Assembly: GCA_002338715.1 (NCBI GenBank)
Contig: DDIR01000061.1
Span: 94,305-143,723 of the forward strand
Direction: 5' to 3'
Length of the DNA stretch: 49,419 bases
Origin: Phycisphaerales bacterium UBA1845
GTDB lineage: Bacteria > Planctomycetota > Phycisphaerae > UBA1845
In this document: piece by piece, positions 26,310 through 34,844 of the stretch
How the letters are laid out: every line of letters begins with the position of its first letter
How positions within the stretch are numbered: position 1 is the first letter of the stretch
Notes under the pieces: model-generated
The model's input: only the letters and a program-made list of their open reading frames with translations
Databases searched by the model: none
Told to the model about the DNA's origin: nothing
Made by a program: the position numbers and the translations under genes

Positions 26310-26684
26310 ATGCCGGAAACCGACGTGCTGTTCTATTGCGATGCTGACGGTTCGGCTCCCGTACTGGAATGGCTTGATGAATTGCGGCGCAAGGATCGTC
26401 GGGCATTTAAGAAATGCGAAGCCGCGATCGAGTTGCTTGCGATGCGCGGGTACGAACTCCGCAGACCGTTGGCCGACCTTCTTGAGAATGGCATTTACGA
26501 ACTGCGCGCTCGGGTTGGCCGAGTGAACTACCGCATACTCTATTTCTTCCACGGGCGCAACATCGCGGTGCTCGCACACGGTTTAACGAAAGAGCGTGCG
26601 ATCCCGCCGACCGATTTGAATCAGGCCATCGAACGCAAGAGACAATTTGAAGCCAACCCAGACAAGCACACGTATCGGGAGTGA
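26310..26684 (+). CDS. higB: HigB/RelE-superfamily toxin
   Basis: 124 residues, close to the Gp49/HigB group of ribosome-dependent mRNA interferases. Motifs: ELRRPLADLLENGIYELR and VNYRILYFFHGRNIAVLAHG, typical of this family. The start is ATG at 26310 with GAGGAGA upstream; longer forms would cross the promoter. The toxin comes first and the antitoxin second, the order seen in higBA systems. Its stop overlaps the region of the antitoxin ribosome binding site. Confidence 0.85.
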   Translation: MPETDVLFYCDADGSAPVLEWLDELRRKDRRAFKKCEAAIELLAMRGYELRRPLADLLENGIYELRARVGRVNYRILYFFHGRNIAVLAHGLTKERAIPPTDLNQAIERKRQFEANPDKHTYRE

Positions 26685-26689
26685 GAACG

Positions 26690-27013
26690 ATGGGCAGAAA
26701 GAAAACGTCGAACGCGGTGGGCATCCTGCGAAAGCGATATCCCCCGACCGAAGACGATCTCAAACTCAGCGAAGAGTTCCGCCAGGGTTTTGAGATTGCT
26801 CAGCAAGTCTACGACCTGCGAACCAGCGCCGGTTTGACGCAGAAGGAATTAGCCGAACGGGTCGGCACAACCCCCTCGGTCATCTCGCGGCTTGAAGATG
26901 CCGACTACGATCGCCATTCAATGGCCATGCTACGACGCATCGCAAAAGCAGTCGGACATCGCGTGCAGGTCCGCTTCGTTCCGGATCACGATGGGAACTT
27001 GAATCGCGCGTAG
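26690..27013 (+). CDS. higA: HigA-type Xre antitoxin
   Basis: 107 residues with a Cro/CI helix-turn-helix (about residues 48-100, AGLTQKELAERVGTTPSVIS). The antitoxin should bind the toxin and the palindromic operator at 26257-26272, repressing both genes. The start is ATG at 26690 with GGGAG 8 bases upstream; a GTG three codons earlier is possible. The N-terminal third is basic and lacks structure motifs I know. Confidence 0.85.
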   Translation: MGRKKTSNAVGILRKRYPPTEDDLKLSEEFRQGFEIAQQVYDLRTSAGLTQKELAERVGTTPSVISRLEDADYDRHSMAMLRRIAKAVGHRVQVRFVPDHDGNLNRA

Positions 27014-27040
27014 CGTTCGGGACTGCCCTTCCTCACACAA

Positions 27041-27562
27041 TTACTTCTCTATGCGTTCGATCACGGCGCGGTGAAATGCCTCCGTCTCTGCGCGGTCTAC
27101 GAAGACGCCCCCGACGTTGAACGTTAAGACTGGCCCCAGCTTGATGTCGACTTTGTTCGAGACCCGATAGAGTCGCGCTTCGGTGATTCTATTCCAGGCG
27201 ATCAAACGCCCGGGCAGGAAGCTCACCTTCCAGAACAGACCCATCGGCAAAACGGCGACCACCCGCGTACTGAAATAGGTTCGATAGCGAACACACAAGA
27301 ACCACGTCAGCGACAGAAAGATTCCCAAACCGATGAGCGTTGTCATCACCGGATACGAAGTCCCCACGCCCAATGATCGCATGCCCCATGTGGCTCCACA
27401 TGCAATCGCCATCGCCACACCGCCGCCCATGACGAACGCAAGGACGGGCCGCCTTCGTTGCCACAATGCCGAGCGCGAATCGTACTTCAAGCCGCATTCC
27501 GGACAGCGATGTTCCGACGGAAGGCCCGCCAGCGAATAGAAACATCGCGGGCAATGGGACAT
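27041..27562 (-). CDS. Zinc-ribbon membrane protein
   Basis: 173 residues of unknown function. N-terminal zinc ribbon with CPRCFYSL and CPECGLKYD (about residues 4-28), then two membrane segments (about 40-85) and a soluble C-terminus with a PH-like look (LPGRLIAWNRITEARLY). The start is ATG at 27562, directly before the ribbon. Ribbon-plus-membrane-helix proteins of this kind occur several times in this window. Confidence 0.65.
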   Translation of the reverse strand: MSHCPRCFYSLAGLPSEHRCPECGLKYDSRSALWQRRRPVLAFVMGGGVAMAIACGATWGMRSLGVGTSYPVMTTLIGLGIFLSLTWFLCVRYRTYFSTRVVAVLPMGLFWKVSFLPGRLIAWNRITEARLYRVSNKVDIKLGPVLTFNVGGVFVDRAETEAFHRAVIERIEK

Positions 27563-27653
27563 TGGTTTGATCGGCGTTGAACCGGAAGATTCCACATCCC
27601 GCCTCCGACACACCAAGCAAGCCTGCACATTGCGGCTCTATATGTATTACCAA

Positions 27654-28568
27654 CTACGGAATCGTACCGACGCATTCGCCATTGATGCATTGATCACCGA
27701 CCGTGTTGATGTCGCCGTCGTCGCAGCCGAGGCCGTCGGGTTTGGGGACGATGTCGCATAGACCGGTCGCCGCGACGCATGCGCCGTCGGCACATTGTGT
27801 GTCGAGTCCGCTGCAATCGACTTCCATGCCCTCGCAAATGCCCGACGCGTTGCACACGTCGCTTATGGTACACTGCATACCATCGTCGCAGGCGTTTCCG
27901 GTCAGTGGGGCATGAATGCATGAACCGGCCGAACAGGCATCAAGAGTGCAGGGGTTAAAGTCGTCGCAACCCAACGGCGAGCTGACACACGTCCCCCCGG
28001 AGCAAACGCCGCCCGTGGTGCAAGGGTCGCCATCGCTGCACGCGGTCCCGTTGGCAAAGACGGACACTTCGCACACCCCGGTCGAAGGGTTGCACACGCC
28101 TTCGGTACACACCGAATCCAAACCGCTGCAATCGGTCGGCACACCGACGCACGTACCCGATCCGTCGCAGACATCACCCGTCGTACACGCAATCCCGTCG
28201 TCACAGCTTAAGCCCGCTCCGACATCGGTGTGCGTGCAAACGCCCCCCATACAAATGTCCACGGTGCAGCTGTTGCCGTCATCGCAGTCGATGCTCGACA
28301 CGCACGTGCACGTCGTCGGGCCAGACAAGGGCCCCGTAAACCCCAGCATGTAGAACGCAAAATCCGCGAGGTCATTGTCGCAGTCCAGATCGAAATCGCC
28401 GATGGGCCGCCCGTCCGCGTCGACCAGCACACCCGGAGGCGTGTTGCAGCACACGTCGAACACGTCGTCCACACCGTCGCCATCCGAATCGAACGCGAAT
28501 GTCGCGGATGCGGAACAAAACGTGATGAGACTCGCGAAACCCAATAGATATGACGCCCGGCGATGCAT
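27654..28568 (-). CDS. Secreted Cys-rich repeat protein
   Basis: 304-residue exported protein. Signal peptide at about 1-27, a TSP3/dockerin-like calcium loop (DSDGDGVDDVFDVC, then DFDLDCDNDLADFAFYML), then five to six repeats of about 35 residues built on C-DDGxxCTxxDxC and CSGLDxxC. The pattern recurs in Myxococcota and Planctomycetota surface proteins, with disulfides presumed. The start is ATG at 28568 with AGGAG 7 bases upstream. No sorting tail seen. Confidence 0.75.
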   Translation of the reverse strand: MHRRASYLLGFASLITFCSASATFAFDSDGDGVDDVFDVCCNTPPGVLVDADGRPIGDFDLDCDNDLADFAFYMLGFTGPLSGPTTCTCVSSIDCDDGNSCTVDICMGGVCTHTDVGAGLSCDDGIACTTGDVCDGSGTCVGVPTDCSGLDSVCTEGVCNPSTGVCEVSVFANGTACSDGDPCTTGGVCSGGTCVSSPLGCDDFNPCTLDACSAGSCIHAPLTGNACDDGMQCTISDVCNASGICEGMEVDCSGLDTQCADGACVAATGLCDIVPKPDGLGCDDGDINTVGDQCINGECVGTIP

Positions 28569-28850
28569 GCGCATGCTCCTTTTTCCAATTCCAAATGCTT
28601 GTTGGCTCGTGCGCGCCACCATATTCAAGTCGTGATACTCATCTGACCCAATTCCATACCGTATCGCGCCGGAGCGTCGGTTTTCAAGCCCTTTGGTGCC
28701 ACTTAACTGGCACTCGTGCGTGGATTTCGTCCCCTGACGCCGATAATCCACGTCGCTTTCCACTGCGCGCACTGTCAGTGTGCGCGACAACCCAGAAACG
28801 CAACACGTTAACATCCTGCGATATGGAAAATTTGTCGAAACCGATTGGTG

Positions 28851-29129
28851 CTACGCCATCAACCCGTACAGCACCCAGATGCCGATGCCCACGGCGAACA
28901 TGCTTCCGACGATGGCGGCGCAGAGAACGACTGATGCGGCCGGGACTTCTTTCAGGTCTTCGCACTTGAGCGTTTTGTAGACGATGCTGATGCCCAGGCA
29001 CAGCGGGACGAGCATGAGCATGTGTTGCCAGCCCGTCAGGATGCTTGGCGTCAAAATGCCCGCAATGACCGAGCAATTCGCAGCCGACCCTGCGAACATG
29101 GCGTTTGCGATGGCAGCGAATTCGATCAT
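28851..29129 (-). CDS. Small two-helix membrane protein (92 aa)
   Basis: Not recognised. 92 residues with two or three hydrophobic stretches (near 33-50 and 65-90). ATG at 29129 overlaps the stop of the gene before it as ATGA, so it is translationally coupled to the DUF6677-type protein and probably works with it. Confidence 0.7.
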   Translation of the reverse strand: MIEFAAIANAMFAGSAANCSVIAGILTPSILTGWQHMLMLVPLCLGISIVYKTLKCEDLKEVPAASVVLCAAIVGSMFAVGIGIWVLYGLMA

Positions 29130-29587
29130 GACGAGCCCTGGGTTTCCGAAGAACTGGTTTGCACCGGCGGGCCGATGCTGCGGCGAACGTAGTTCGGGTC
29201 GGTCATCGCCAGCACATCGAGAATGATGAGGATGTTCAACATGCCAGCCACGCCGGTGAAAATGACCGCGACATCTTCCTCGGTGAAACCGGCTCGGACG
29301 TCGGGATGACTCTTTTCGCGGAGCTGCCCCCAACCAAGGGCAACCAACGTGTGGCTGCCGGCGCAAATCTGCCCAACGAACCAGGCTTTGCGACGGGTCG
29401 GCTGAACCGTCGACTGCACGCCCGCCACCGCGACCCCGGTCCAGAACACTGCCGCAACGGTAATCATCAGGATCCAACCGCGCTTCTTCTCACCGAGATA
29501 GATGTGCCCCAATCCCGGCAGCAACCAGGCAAGCAAGCCGGCTGTCGCGATTCGCAAAAAGGGAGGTTCGTTTCGCTTTGCGGTCAT
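29126..29587 (-). CDS. DUF6677-like membrane protein
   Basis: 153 residues, four membrane segments. The N-terminus (LRIATAGLLAWLLPGLGHIYLGEKKRG) is the TM2-type motif of DUF6677 proteins, found mostly in planctomycetes. Function unknown. It sits between fmdB-like and the 92-residue gene in one minus-strand operon. Confidence 0.7.
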   Translation of the reverse strand: MTAKRNEPPFLRIATAGLLAWLLPGLGHIYLGEKKRGWILMITVAAVFWTGVAVAGVQSTVQPTRRKAWFVGQICAGSHTLVALGWGQLREKSHPDVRAGFTEEDVAVIFTGVAGMLNILIILDVLAMTDPNYVRRSIGPPVQTSSSETQGSS

Positions 29588-29614
29588 GGTGTTCTCAGTA
29601 TCGATTCGAGGAAC

Positions 29615-29857
29615 CTACGCCCCACCCATGCACGGACCCATGTCACCGCACCGCCCGCACGAGGGCATGCCGCCGGATCGCGCAGGCTCGCACATGCCCT
29701 GACCTGATTTGGATTGGCCGGCGACCACCCTGCTGACGAGGCGCTTGGTATTTTTGGCGCCGCACATCGGGCAAGGCGGCGAGGCGTTGCGCGAGCTGCG
29801 CACCAACTCTTCAAAATCGTGCTGGCACGACTCGCATTGGTATTCGTAGATGGGCAT
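29615..29857 (-). CDS. FmdB-family zinc-ribbon protein
   Basis: 80 residues starting MPIYEYQC with Cys pairs CESC and CPMC, the standard FmdB regulatory-protein fold, plus a Cys-rich tail. The start is ATG at 29857 with GAGG 8 bases upstream. First gene of the three-gene operon. FmdB was linked to formamidase and amidase regulation, but many members have no known role. Confidence 0.85.
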   Translation of the reverse strand: MPIYEYQCESCQHDFEELVRSSRNASPPCPMCGAKNTKRLVSRVVAGQSKSGQGMCEPARSGGMPSCGRCGDMGPCMGGA

Positions 29858-29889
29858 GAACGCATCCTCACGATTGAGCAAGGTTGGTC

Positions 29890-29918
29890 AGTATAGGAAC
29901 CGCCCACGGGGTCCGCAA
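29890..29918 (-). promoter_or_regulatory. Promoter of the fmdB-like operon
   Basis: TTGCGG (plus 29913-29918), 17-base spacer, TATACT (plus 29890-29895) on the minus strand. Confidence 0.6.
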
Positions 29919-29972
29919 CAACAAGGCACCGCACGGGCAAAGCGGCGAATCATGGCAATTGCCCGGTCCGCG

Positions 29973-30000
29973 TTGACAATCGGGCGTCCGCTCGGATACT
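29973..30000 (+). promoter_or_regulatory. Promoter of the small lipoprotein gene
   Basis: TTGACA (29973-29978), 16-base spacer, GATACT (29995-30000). It predicts transcription from about 30007, 52 bases before the ATG at 30059. Confidence 0.6.
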
Positions 30001-30058
30001 GAAGCTGGCGGGTTTCTTTAGACCTTATGACAAGATTCGATTTGAAAGGAAACCGATC

Positions 30059-30418
30059 ATGTCCAAACATGTGCGATGCGTCGTGGCGATGTTCTGTTTG
30101 ACGATGCTCTGCGGTTGCAGCATTGCCGGCAGTTGGAAGACCGTTCGGATCGAACCGGAAGGGATGGCCGACTCGTTCGCGTTTTCGTCGGTGGATTTTG
30201 ACAAGGACGGCAAGTACTCAGCCGTCGTCAAGTACGAAGGCAAATCACGGACCACGTCGGGCAAGTACGAGTGGAATGGCTTCAACCTCAAGATCATTCC
30301 GCGCGACGGCGAAAACCGTGATTACCGCGGCGAGATGTGGTGGGGCAAGACGTTGAAACTGCACCACAAAGTCGACGGCAAATCGATGACTGGTGTGCTC
30401 GAACGGATGGCTGAATAG
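30059..30418 (+). CDS. Small lipoprotein (119 aa)
   Basis: Lipobox LTMLCGC gives a mature protein of about 100 residues that looks like a beta barrel or sheet (GKYSAVVKYEG, SGKYEWNGFNLKII). Of unknown function. AAAGGA lies 8 bases before the ATG. It is 9 bases from the truB start, so the two are probably cotranscribed from the promoter at 29973. Confidence 0.7.
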   Translation: MSKHVRCVVAMFCLTMLCGCSIAGSWKTVRIEPEGMADSFAFSSVDFDKDGKYSAVVKYEGKSRTTSGKYEWNGFNLKIIPRDGENRDYRGEMWWGKTLKLHHKVDGKSMTGVLERMAE

Positions 30419-30427
30419 CTGAACCGC

Positions 30428-31174
30428 ATGAAGCCGACAACCGTCATTGACGGATTCATCAACCTGAACAAACCGACCGGCATCACCTCCGCGAAAGCGC
30501 TCTACAAGGTGCGATCAGCCAGCGGTATGCGCAAGAGCGGACACTCGGGCACGCTCGACCCAGCCGCTGATGGCGTGCTGGTCATCTGCGTGGGCAAAGC
30601 CACCAAGACGGTCGAGTGCATGATGAACCACCCGAAAGTCTATCGGGCGACCGCGCGCCTCGACGTCACCAGCGAAAGCCTCGACAGCGACTCGGCGCAC
30701 ATCCCGGTCGAAACCGACGGTGAGCGAAGCCAATCGGAGGTGGCTGACGCCCTCGCGAAGTTTGAAGGCACACAGGAACAAGTCCCGCCGATCGTCAGCG
30801 CCCTGAAAATCGGCGGCGTTCCCGCGTACAAACTCGCCCGCCGCGGAGAGCAGCCGGCGCTGAAGGCGAGAAAAGTCACAATCTACTGGACGCGGCTCAT
30901 CTCGTTCGATTGGCCGACCGTTTCCTTCGAAATGGCGTGCGGACGCGGAACATATGTACGGTCTGTAATCCGCGACCTCGGCGCAAGTCTTGAATGCGGC
31001 GGATGTTTGACGGGATTGACTCGCCTGCAGGTGGGCCCTTTTCACATTGACGATGCGTGGACGCTTGATCGATTGCAGACAGCATCCGCCCATGACTATA
31101 TACTGCCCTTGTCGCAATGGGATGAGGCTGTGCGGAAAGATCCCCCGCCCGTTCCACCGCGACCCGATGGTTAA
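30428..31174 (+). CDS. truB: tRNA pseudouridine-55 synthase TruB
   Basis: Isomerises uridine 55 in the T loop of tRNAs. 248 residues. GFINLNKPTG near the N-terminus and catalytic Asp in GHSGTLDPAADGVL (about residue 45) are typical. The usual C-terminal PUA domain is absent or very reduced, as in short TruB forms. It lies between a lipoprotein and a GH3 gene rather than with rbfA or infB. Confidence 0.92.
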   Translation: MKPTTVIDGFINLNKPTGITSAKALYKVRSASGMRKSGHSGTLDPAADGVLVICVGKATKTVECMMNHPKVYRATARLDVTSESLDSDSAHIPVETDGERSQSEVADALAKFEGTQEQVPPIVSALKIGGVPAYKLARRGEQPALKARKVTIYWTRLISFDWPTVSFEMACGRGTYVRSVIRDLGASLECGGCLTGLTRLQVGPFHIDDAWTLDRLQTASAHDYILPLSQWDEAVRKDPPPVPPRPDG

Positions 31175-31197
31175 GTTTCCCGAATCCCGAGTTCAAA

Positions 31198-32958
31198 ATG
31201 AGTGGCGAGCTGGTCGCACAACCCATCCACCCGCCGCAAGGCACCCGACTGGCGCTGGCCGACCGCTTCCGTCTGGCGATCGCCAAGTCACACGCACGCC
31301 GCATGCTGACACGGATGCTCCGCGCCACCGAAAGACTTCGCGAACAACAGACCACAACCCTGCTCGCAAAAATCCGCCGCAACGCCTCCAGCGAATACGG
31401 CAAAGCCCACGGGTTCGACAACATCCGATCCGATGCCGACTTCCGCCGACAGATTCCCGTCACGTCGTATGAAGACCTCAAGCCGTACATCGACAAGGTC
31501 AAAGCCGGGAATCTCGATGCGATGTTTGGACCGGGTCAGACCGTGCACATGTTCGCCAAGACGAGCGGAACAAGCGACTGCCCGAAATACATTCCCGTCA
31601 CCGATCACTTCCTCGCCGAATATCGACGTGGTTGGAATGCGTTTGGCGTCAAAGTGCTGATGGACCATCCCGGATGCTTCCTGCGACCAATCGTGCAGGT
31701 GTCCAGCCGGATGGATGAAGAATACACGTCCGGCGGATTTCCGTGCGGGGCGATTTCGGGATTGATGGCCGCCACGCAAAAGCGACTCGTTCGACGATAT
31801 TATGTGGTCCCGTTTGAAATCGCTTACGTGGCCGACGCGATGGCGCGGTATTACAGCGTGCTTCGTTTTTCGATCGCGACGAACGCCGCGTTCGTCGTCA
31901 CCGCAAGCCCAGCCACCCAGCTTAAGTTGGCCAAGGTCGGCGACGAAAACGCGCAGTGTTTGATCCGTGATGTGCACGACGGAACCATCAACGCAAAGTT
32001 CGAAATCCCCGACGACGTACGACGCAAGTTGGAATCTCGTCTTGCGCCCGATCCGAACACCGCGCGACGACTCGAATCGATTTTGCAATCGACGGGTCGC
32101 CTGCTTCCCAAACACTATTGGAACCTGGGTTTCCTCGCGAACTGGACCGGCGGCACGATGGGCCTGTACCTTCGCGACTTTCCGGAATACTTCGGCGATG
32201 TGCCGGTGCGCGACATCGGTTTGCTGGCGAGCGAAGGACGCATGTCGATTCCGATCGACGATGGATTGCCGTCGGGTATCCTCGATGTGGCTGACAACTA
32301 CTTCGAATTCATTCCGAAAGATGAATACGGAACAAAGCATCCGACAGTCCTTGGCGCCAGTGAATTGGAAGCCGATCAAGAGTATTACATTCTGCTGACG
32401 ACGTCGGCTGGCTTCTATCGCTACGACATTGGCGACCTTGTGCGGGTGACCGGGTTCCATCGTGAAGCGCCGTTGATTGAATTTCTGCACAAGGGTGAAC
32501 ACACCTGCTCGCTGACGGGTGAAAAGCTGAGCGAAAAGCAGGTCGTGATGGCCTTTGAAGAAGCGGCTGAACGCTTCGGATACAAAGGGCGGAACTTTGT
32601 CCTGGCTCCCAAGTGGGGACCGCTGCCGCACTATCTGCTTCATCTGGAATCGGACGACTGGTTGAAGCCCGACCGCGCCCAGATGCTGGCTGACGCGCTC
32701 GACGAACGACTCCGCGCGATCAACATCGAATACGATTCAAAGCGATCGTCCGGGCGACTCGGATCGGTCGTGGCGAACTTGCTGCCGAATCGCTGGCTCG
32801 CGGAATATGACCGGGTGCTGGCTCGACGCAACCGCCCAGCCAACGAGCAGTTTAAGCACCGCTTCTTGTTCAGTGAGTTGGATGCGGATCACGATTTTCC
32901 GCGCAGCCAGGCAGGCCCGTCGTCGGCATCGAACATGAATCGACGGCTCGCCACTTGA
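31198..32958 (+). CDS. GH3-family acyl-adenylating enzyme
   Basis: 586 residues, full length for the GH3 (auxin-responsive) family, members of the firefly-luciferase superfamily. Plant GH3 enzymes join amino acids to acyl acids such as auxin or jasmonate; bacterial members are little studied. The ATP-binding motif AKTSGTSDCPKYIPVT is at about residues 121-136, and YRYDIGDLVRV near residue 405 is the conserved hinge-side motif. The start is ATG at 31198. It follows truB by 23 bp. Confidence 0.85.
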   Translation: MSGELVAQPIHPPQGTRLALADRFRLAIAKSHARRMLTRMLRATERLREQQTTTLLAKIRRNASSEYGKAHGFDNIRSDADFRRQIPVTSYEDLKPYIDKVKAGNLDAMFGPGQTVHMFAKTSGTSDCPKYIPVTDHFLAEYRRGWNAFGVKVLMDHPGCFLRPIVQVSSRMDEEYTSGGFPCGAISGLMAATQKRLVRRYYVVPFEIAYVADAMARYYSVLRFSIATNAAFVVTASPATQLKLAKVGDENAQCLIRDVHDGTINAKFEIPDDVRRKLESRLAPDPNTARRLESILQSTGRLLPKHYWNLGFLANWTGGTMGLYLRDFPEYFGDVPVRDIGLLASEGRMSIPIDDGLPSGILDVADNYFEFIPKDEYGTKHPTVLGASELEADQEYYILLTTSAGFYRYDIGDLVRVTGFHREAPLIEFLHKGEHTCSLTGEKLSEKQVVMAFEEAAERFGYKGRNFVLAPKWGPLPHYLLHLESDDWLKPDRAQMLADALDERLRAINIEYDSKRSSGRLGSVVANLLPNRWLAEYDRVLARRNRPANEQFKHRFLFSELDADHDFPRSQAGPSSASNMNRRLAT

Positions 32959-33040
32959 ATTATCCCGGAACGGCCTTAGAACGGACCGGTGAATCATCCT
33001 ATTTTCAAAGTCCTCTTATTCGCAGCAGGAGAATTGTGCC

Positions 33041-33982
33041 ATGAGGCGTCCCAAGATATCTGTCATCGGTGCCGGTAACGTCGGAGCCAGTTGTGCATTC
33101 TGGATCGCAGTGAAGGAACTCGGCGATGTTGTGTTGATCGACATTCCCGAAGCGGCTGACAAAACCGCCGGCAAGGCGCTGGACCTCGCGCAGTGCGGTC
33201 CGGTGCACCGCTTCGATTGCAAAATCACGGGTGGCAGCGACTACGCAGCCGCGGCTGACAGCGACGTGGTGATCATCACCGCCGGATTGCCGCGCAAGCC
33301 TGGCATGAGTCGCGACGACCTGGTCGCAACCAACGTCAAGATCGTCGGCAGTGTCAGCAAAGAGGTGGCTAAGGTCGCACCGAATGCGGTTTTGATCATC
33401 GTGTCCAACCCGCTCGACGCGATGGTTTACACCGCGTGGAAGCAGAGCGGTTTCCCGACGCACCGCGTGGTCGGACAAGCCGGCTGCCTCGACATCGCCC
33501 GCTATCGCACGTTCATCGCGATGGAACTCGATTGCAGCGTCGAAGACATCACCGCGCTATTGATGGGTGGTCATGGCGATGACATGGTTCCGCTGCCCCG
33601 CTACACGTCGGTGGCAGGTATTCCCGTCAGTCAGTTGATTCCGGAAGCGCGCCTGAACGAAATCATCGAACGCGCCAAAGTCGGCGGCGGCGAACTCGTC
33701 AAGCTCATGGGCACCAGTGCATACTACGCACCAGCCGCAGGCTCGGTGGATATGGCCGAAGCCATCGTTCGCGACAAGCGTCGTATCTTCCCGTGCGCCG
33801 CGTACTGCGACAAAGAGTATGGCGTTGGTGGTTACTTCGTCGGCGTGCCGTGCATGCTTGGCGCGAACGGTGTCGAAAAGGTGATCGAAGTCGAACTCGA
33901 TGCGGGCGAGCGCAAGCTGTTTGATTCCAGCGTGTCGCACGTGAAGGAGCTGGTCGAGTTGGCTGAAAAGAACCTGGGCTGA
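33041..33982 (+). CDS. mdh: Malate dehydrogenase (LDH-like type)
   Basis: NAD-dependent oxidation of malate to oxaloacetate in the TCA cycle. 313 residues. NAD site IGAGNVGA with the Asp in LIDIPE, the mobile loop GLPRKPGMSRDD whose Arg favours malate over lactate, and catalytic His in MGGHGDDMV. Start ATG with GGAG 9 bases upstream. Probably a monocistronic gene. Confidence 0.95.
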   Translation: MRRPKISVIGAGNVGASCAFWIAVKELGDVVLIDIPEAADKTAGKALDLAQCGPVHRFDCKITGGSDYAAAADSDVVIITAGLPRKPGMSRDDLVATNVKIVGSVSKEVAKVAPNAVLIIVSNPLDAMVYTAWKQSGFPTHRVVGQAGCLDIARYRTFIAMELDCSVEDITALLMGGHGDDMVPLPRYTSVAGIPVSQLIPEARLNEIIERAKVGGGELVKLMGTSAYYAPAAGSVDMAEAIVRDKRRIFPCAAYCDKEYGVGGYFVGVPCMLGANGVEKVIEVELDAGERKLFDSSVSHVKELVELAEKNLG

Positions 33983-34201
33983 GAAATCAGCGCACAATGA
34001 CTGCGACAAAGGTCGATTTCGAACGGTACAGATGACCGGCTTTCGCCATTGTCACAACATTTTAGCCAAGATCGGGGTAGCGGCGTCTTGTTTGCTTGGT
34101 GAATCGCATGGGAGCAGGTAGACTGTAGCCCACGTTGTGAGCAACCAGTTTCTAACAATCCAGCGATCAGCAGACTCGGTGAAAATCCGCGGAGGCATGG
34201 C

Positions 34202-34693
34202 GTGACGAAAATCGATAAGCAGCTTGACCACATCTACCATCGTTCACGAATCGACGCGCACATTACAGGCATGATTATCCTGGTCACATTGATGGCCATC
34301 CTGTCATTGACGATTGGTCCCAAGTTCGCGCCATTCAAGGTCGGCGCTCGAATGCTCGACTCAGTTCGCTACGTCTGGGTGGAAGCCGATCAGGAATGGG
34401 TCACCGAGCACACGCTGGTGCGGTCCGGCACGTTCCCTCCCATCGGCAACAGGGGCGAAACCGACATCCGCGAGGTCTACCCGAAGGTCGTCAGTCTCGT
34501 TTTGTTCATTGGCGTGATGGCCGTCTCGGGCTTCATCTACAAATGCGCCCGGCGTCAAACGCGATTGATGAATCAGATTTATGCCGACGATCCTGATCGC
34601 CCGTACTACCGCCCGTGGTCTGAAATCCGTATCACGTTCTGGGCGCTGAATTTCGTGTTGCTCTTTGTGATGATGCTGATGTTCTTCCTCTAG
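34202..34693 (+). CDS. Membrane protein of unknown function
   Basis: 163 residues starting with GTG. Three membrane segments (about 22-40, 98-117, 142-163). No family recognised. The soluble stretch between the first two segments holds a conserved-looking RYVWVEADQEW. Not obviously linked to a neighbour. Confidence 0.55.
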   Translation: MTKIDKQLDHIYHRSRIDAHITGMIILVTLMAILSLTIGPKFAPFKVGARMLDSVRYVWVEADQEWVTEHTLVRSGTFPPIGNRGETDIREVYPKVVSLVLFIGVMAVSGFIYKCARRQTRLMNQIYADDPDRPYYRPWSEIRITFWALNFVLLFVMMLMFFL

Positions 34694-34745
34694 GCTGAAA
34701 GGTCAACCGCACGCGAAAGGCTGTCGGCATTGACACTTCGAAGGC

Positions 34746-34817
34746 TTGACACTTCGGCGGCGAATCGCAAACTAATCCAGGCACCAACTGGCCTCGTGCG
34801 ACACAATCGCGCGAGGC
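34746..34817 (+). promoter_or_regulatory. Promoter-like repeats and leader hairpin
   Basis: TTGACACTTCG occurs twice, 17 bases apart (about 34729 and 34746). Then GCCTCGTGCG/CGCGCGAGGC forms a 10-bp hairpin (34791-34817) followed by TTTCTC, 28 bases before the next gene. It may be a weak terminator or an attenuator. Confidence 0.4.
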
Positions 34818-34844
34818 TTTCTCATTGATCGAAGGAGTCTCGCG

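Noticed and set aside
31288..32643. 451-codon minus-strand ORF opposite the GH3 gene
   Set aside because: Antisense shadow; the GH3 frame carries conserved motifs.
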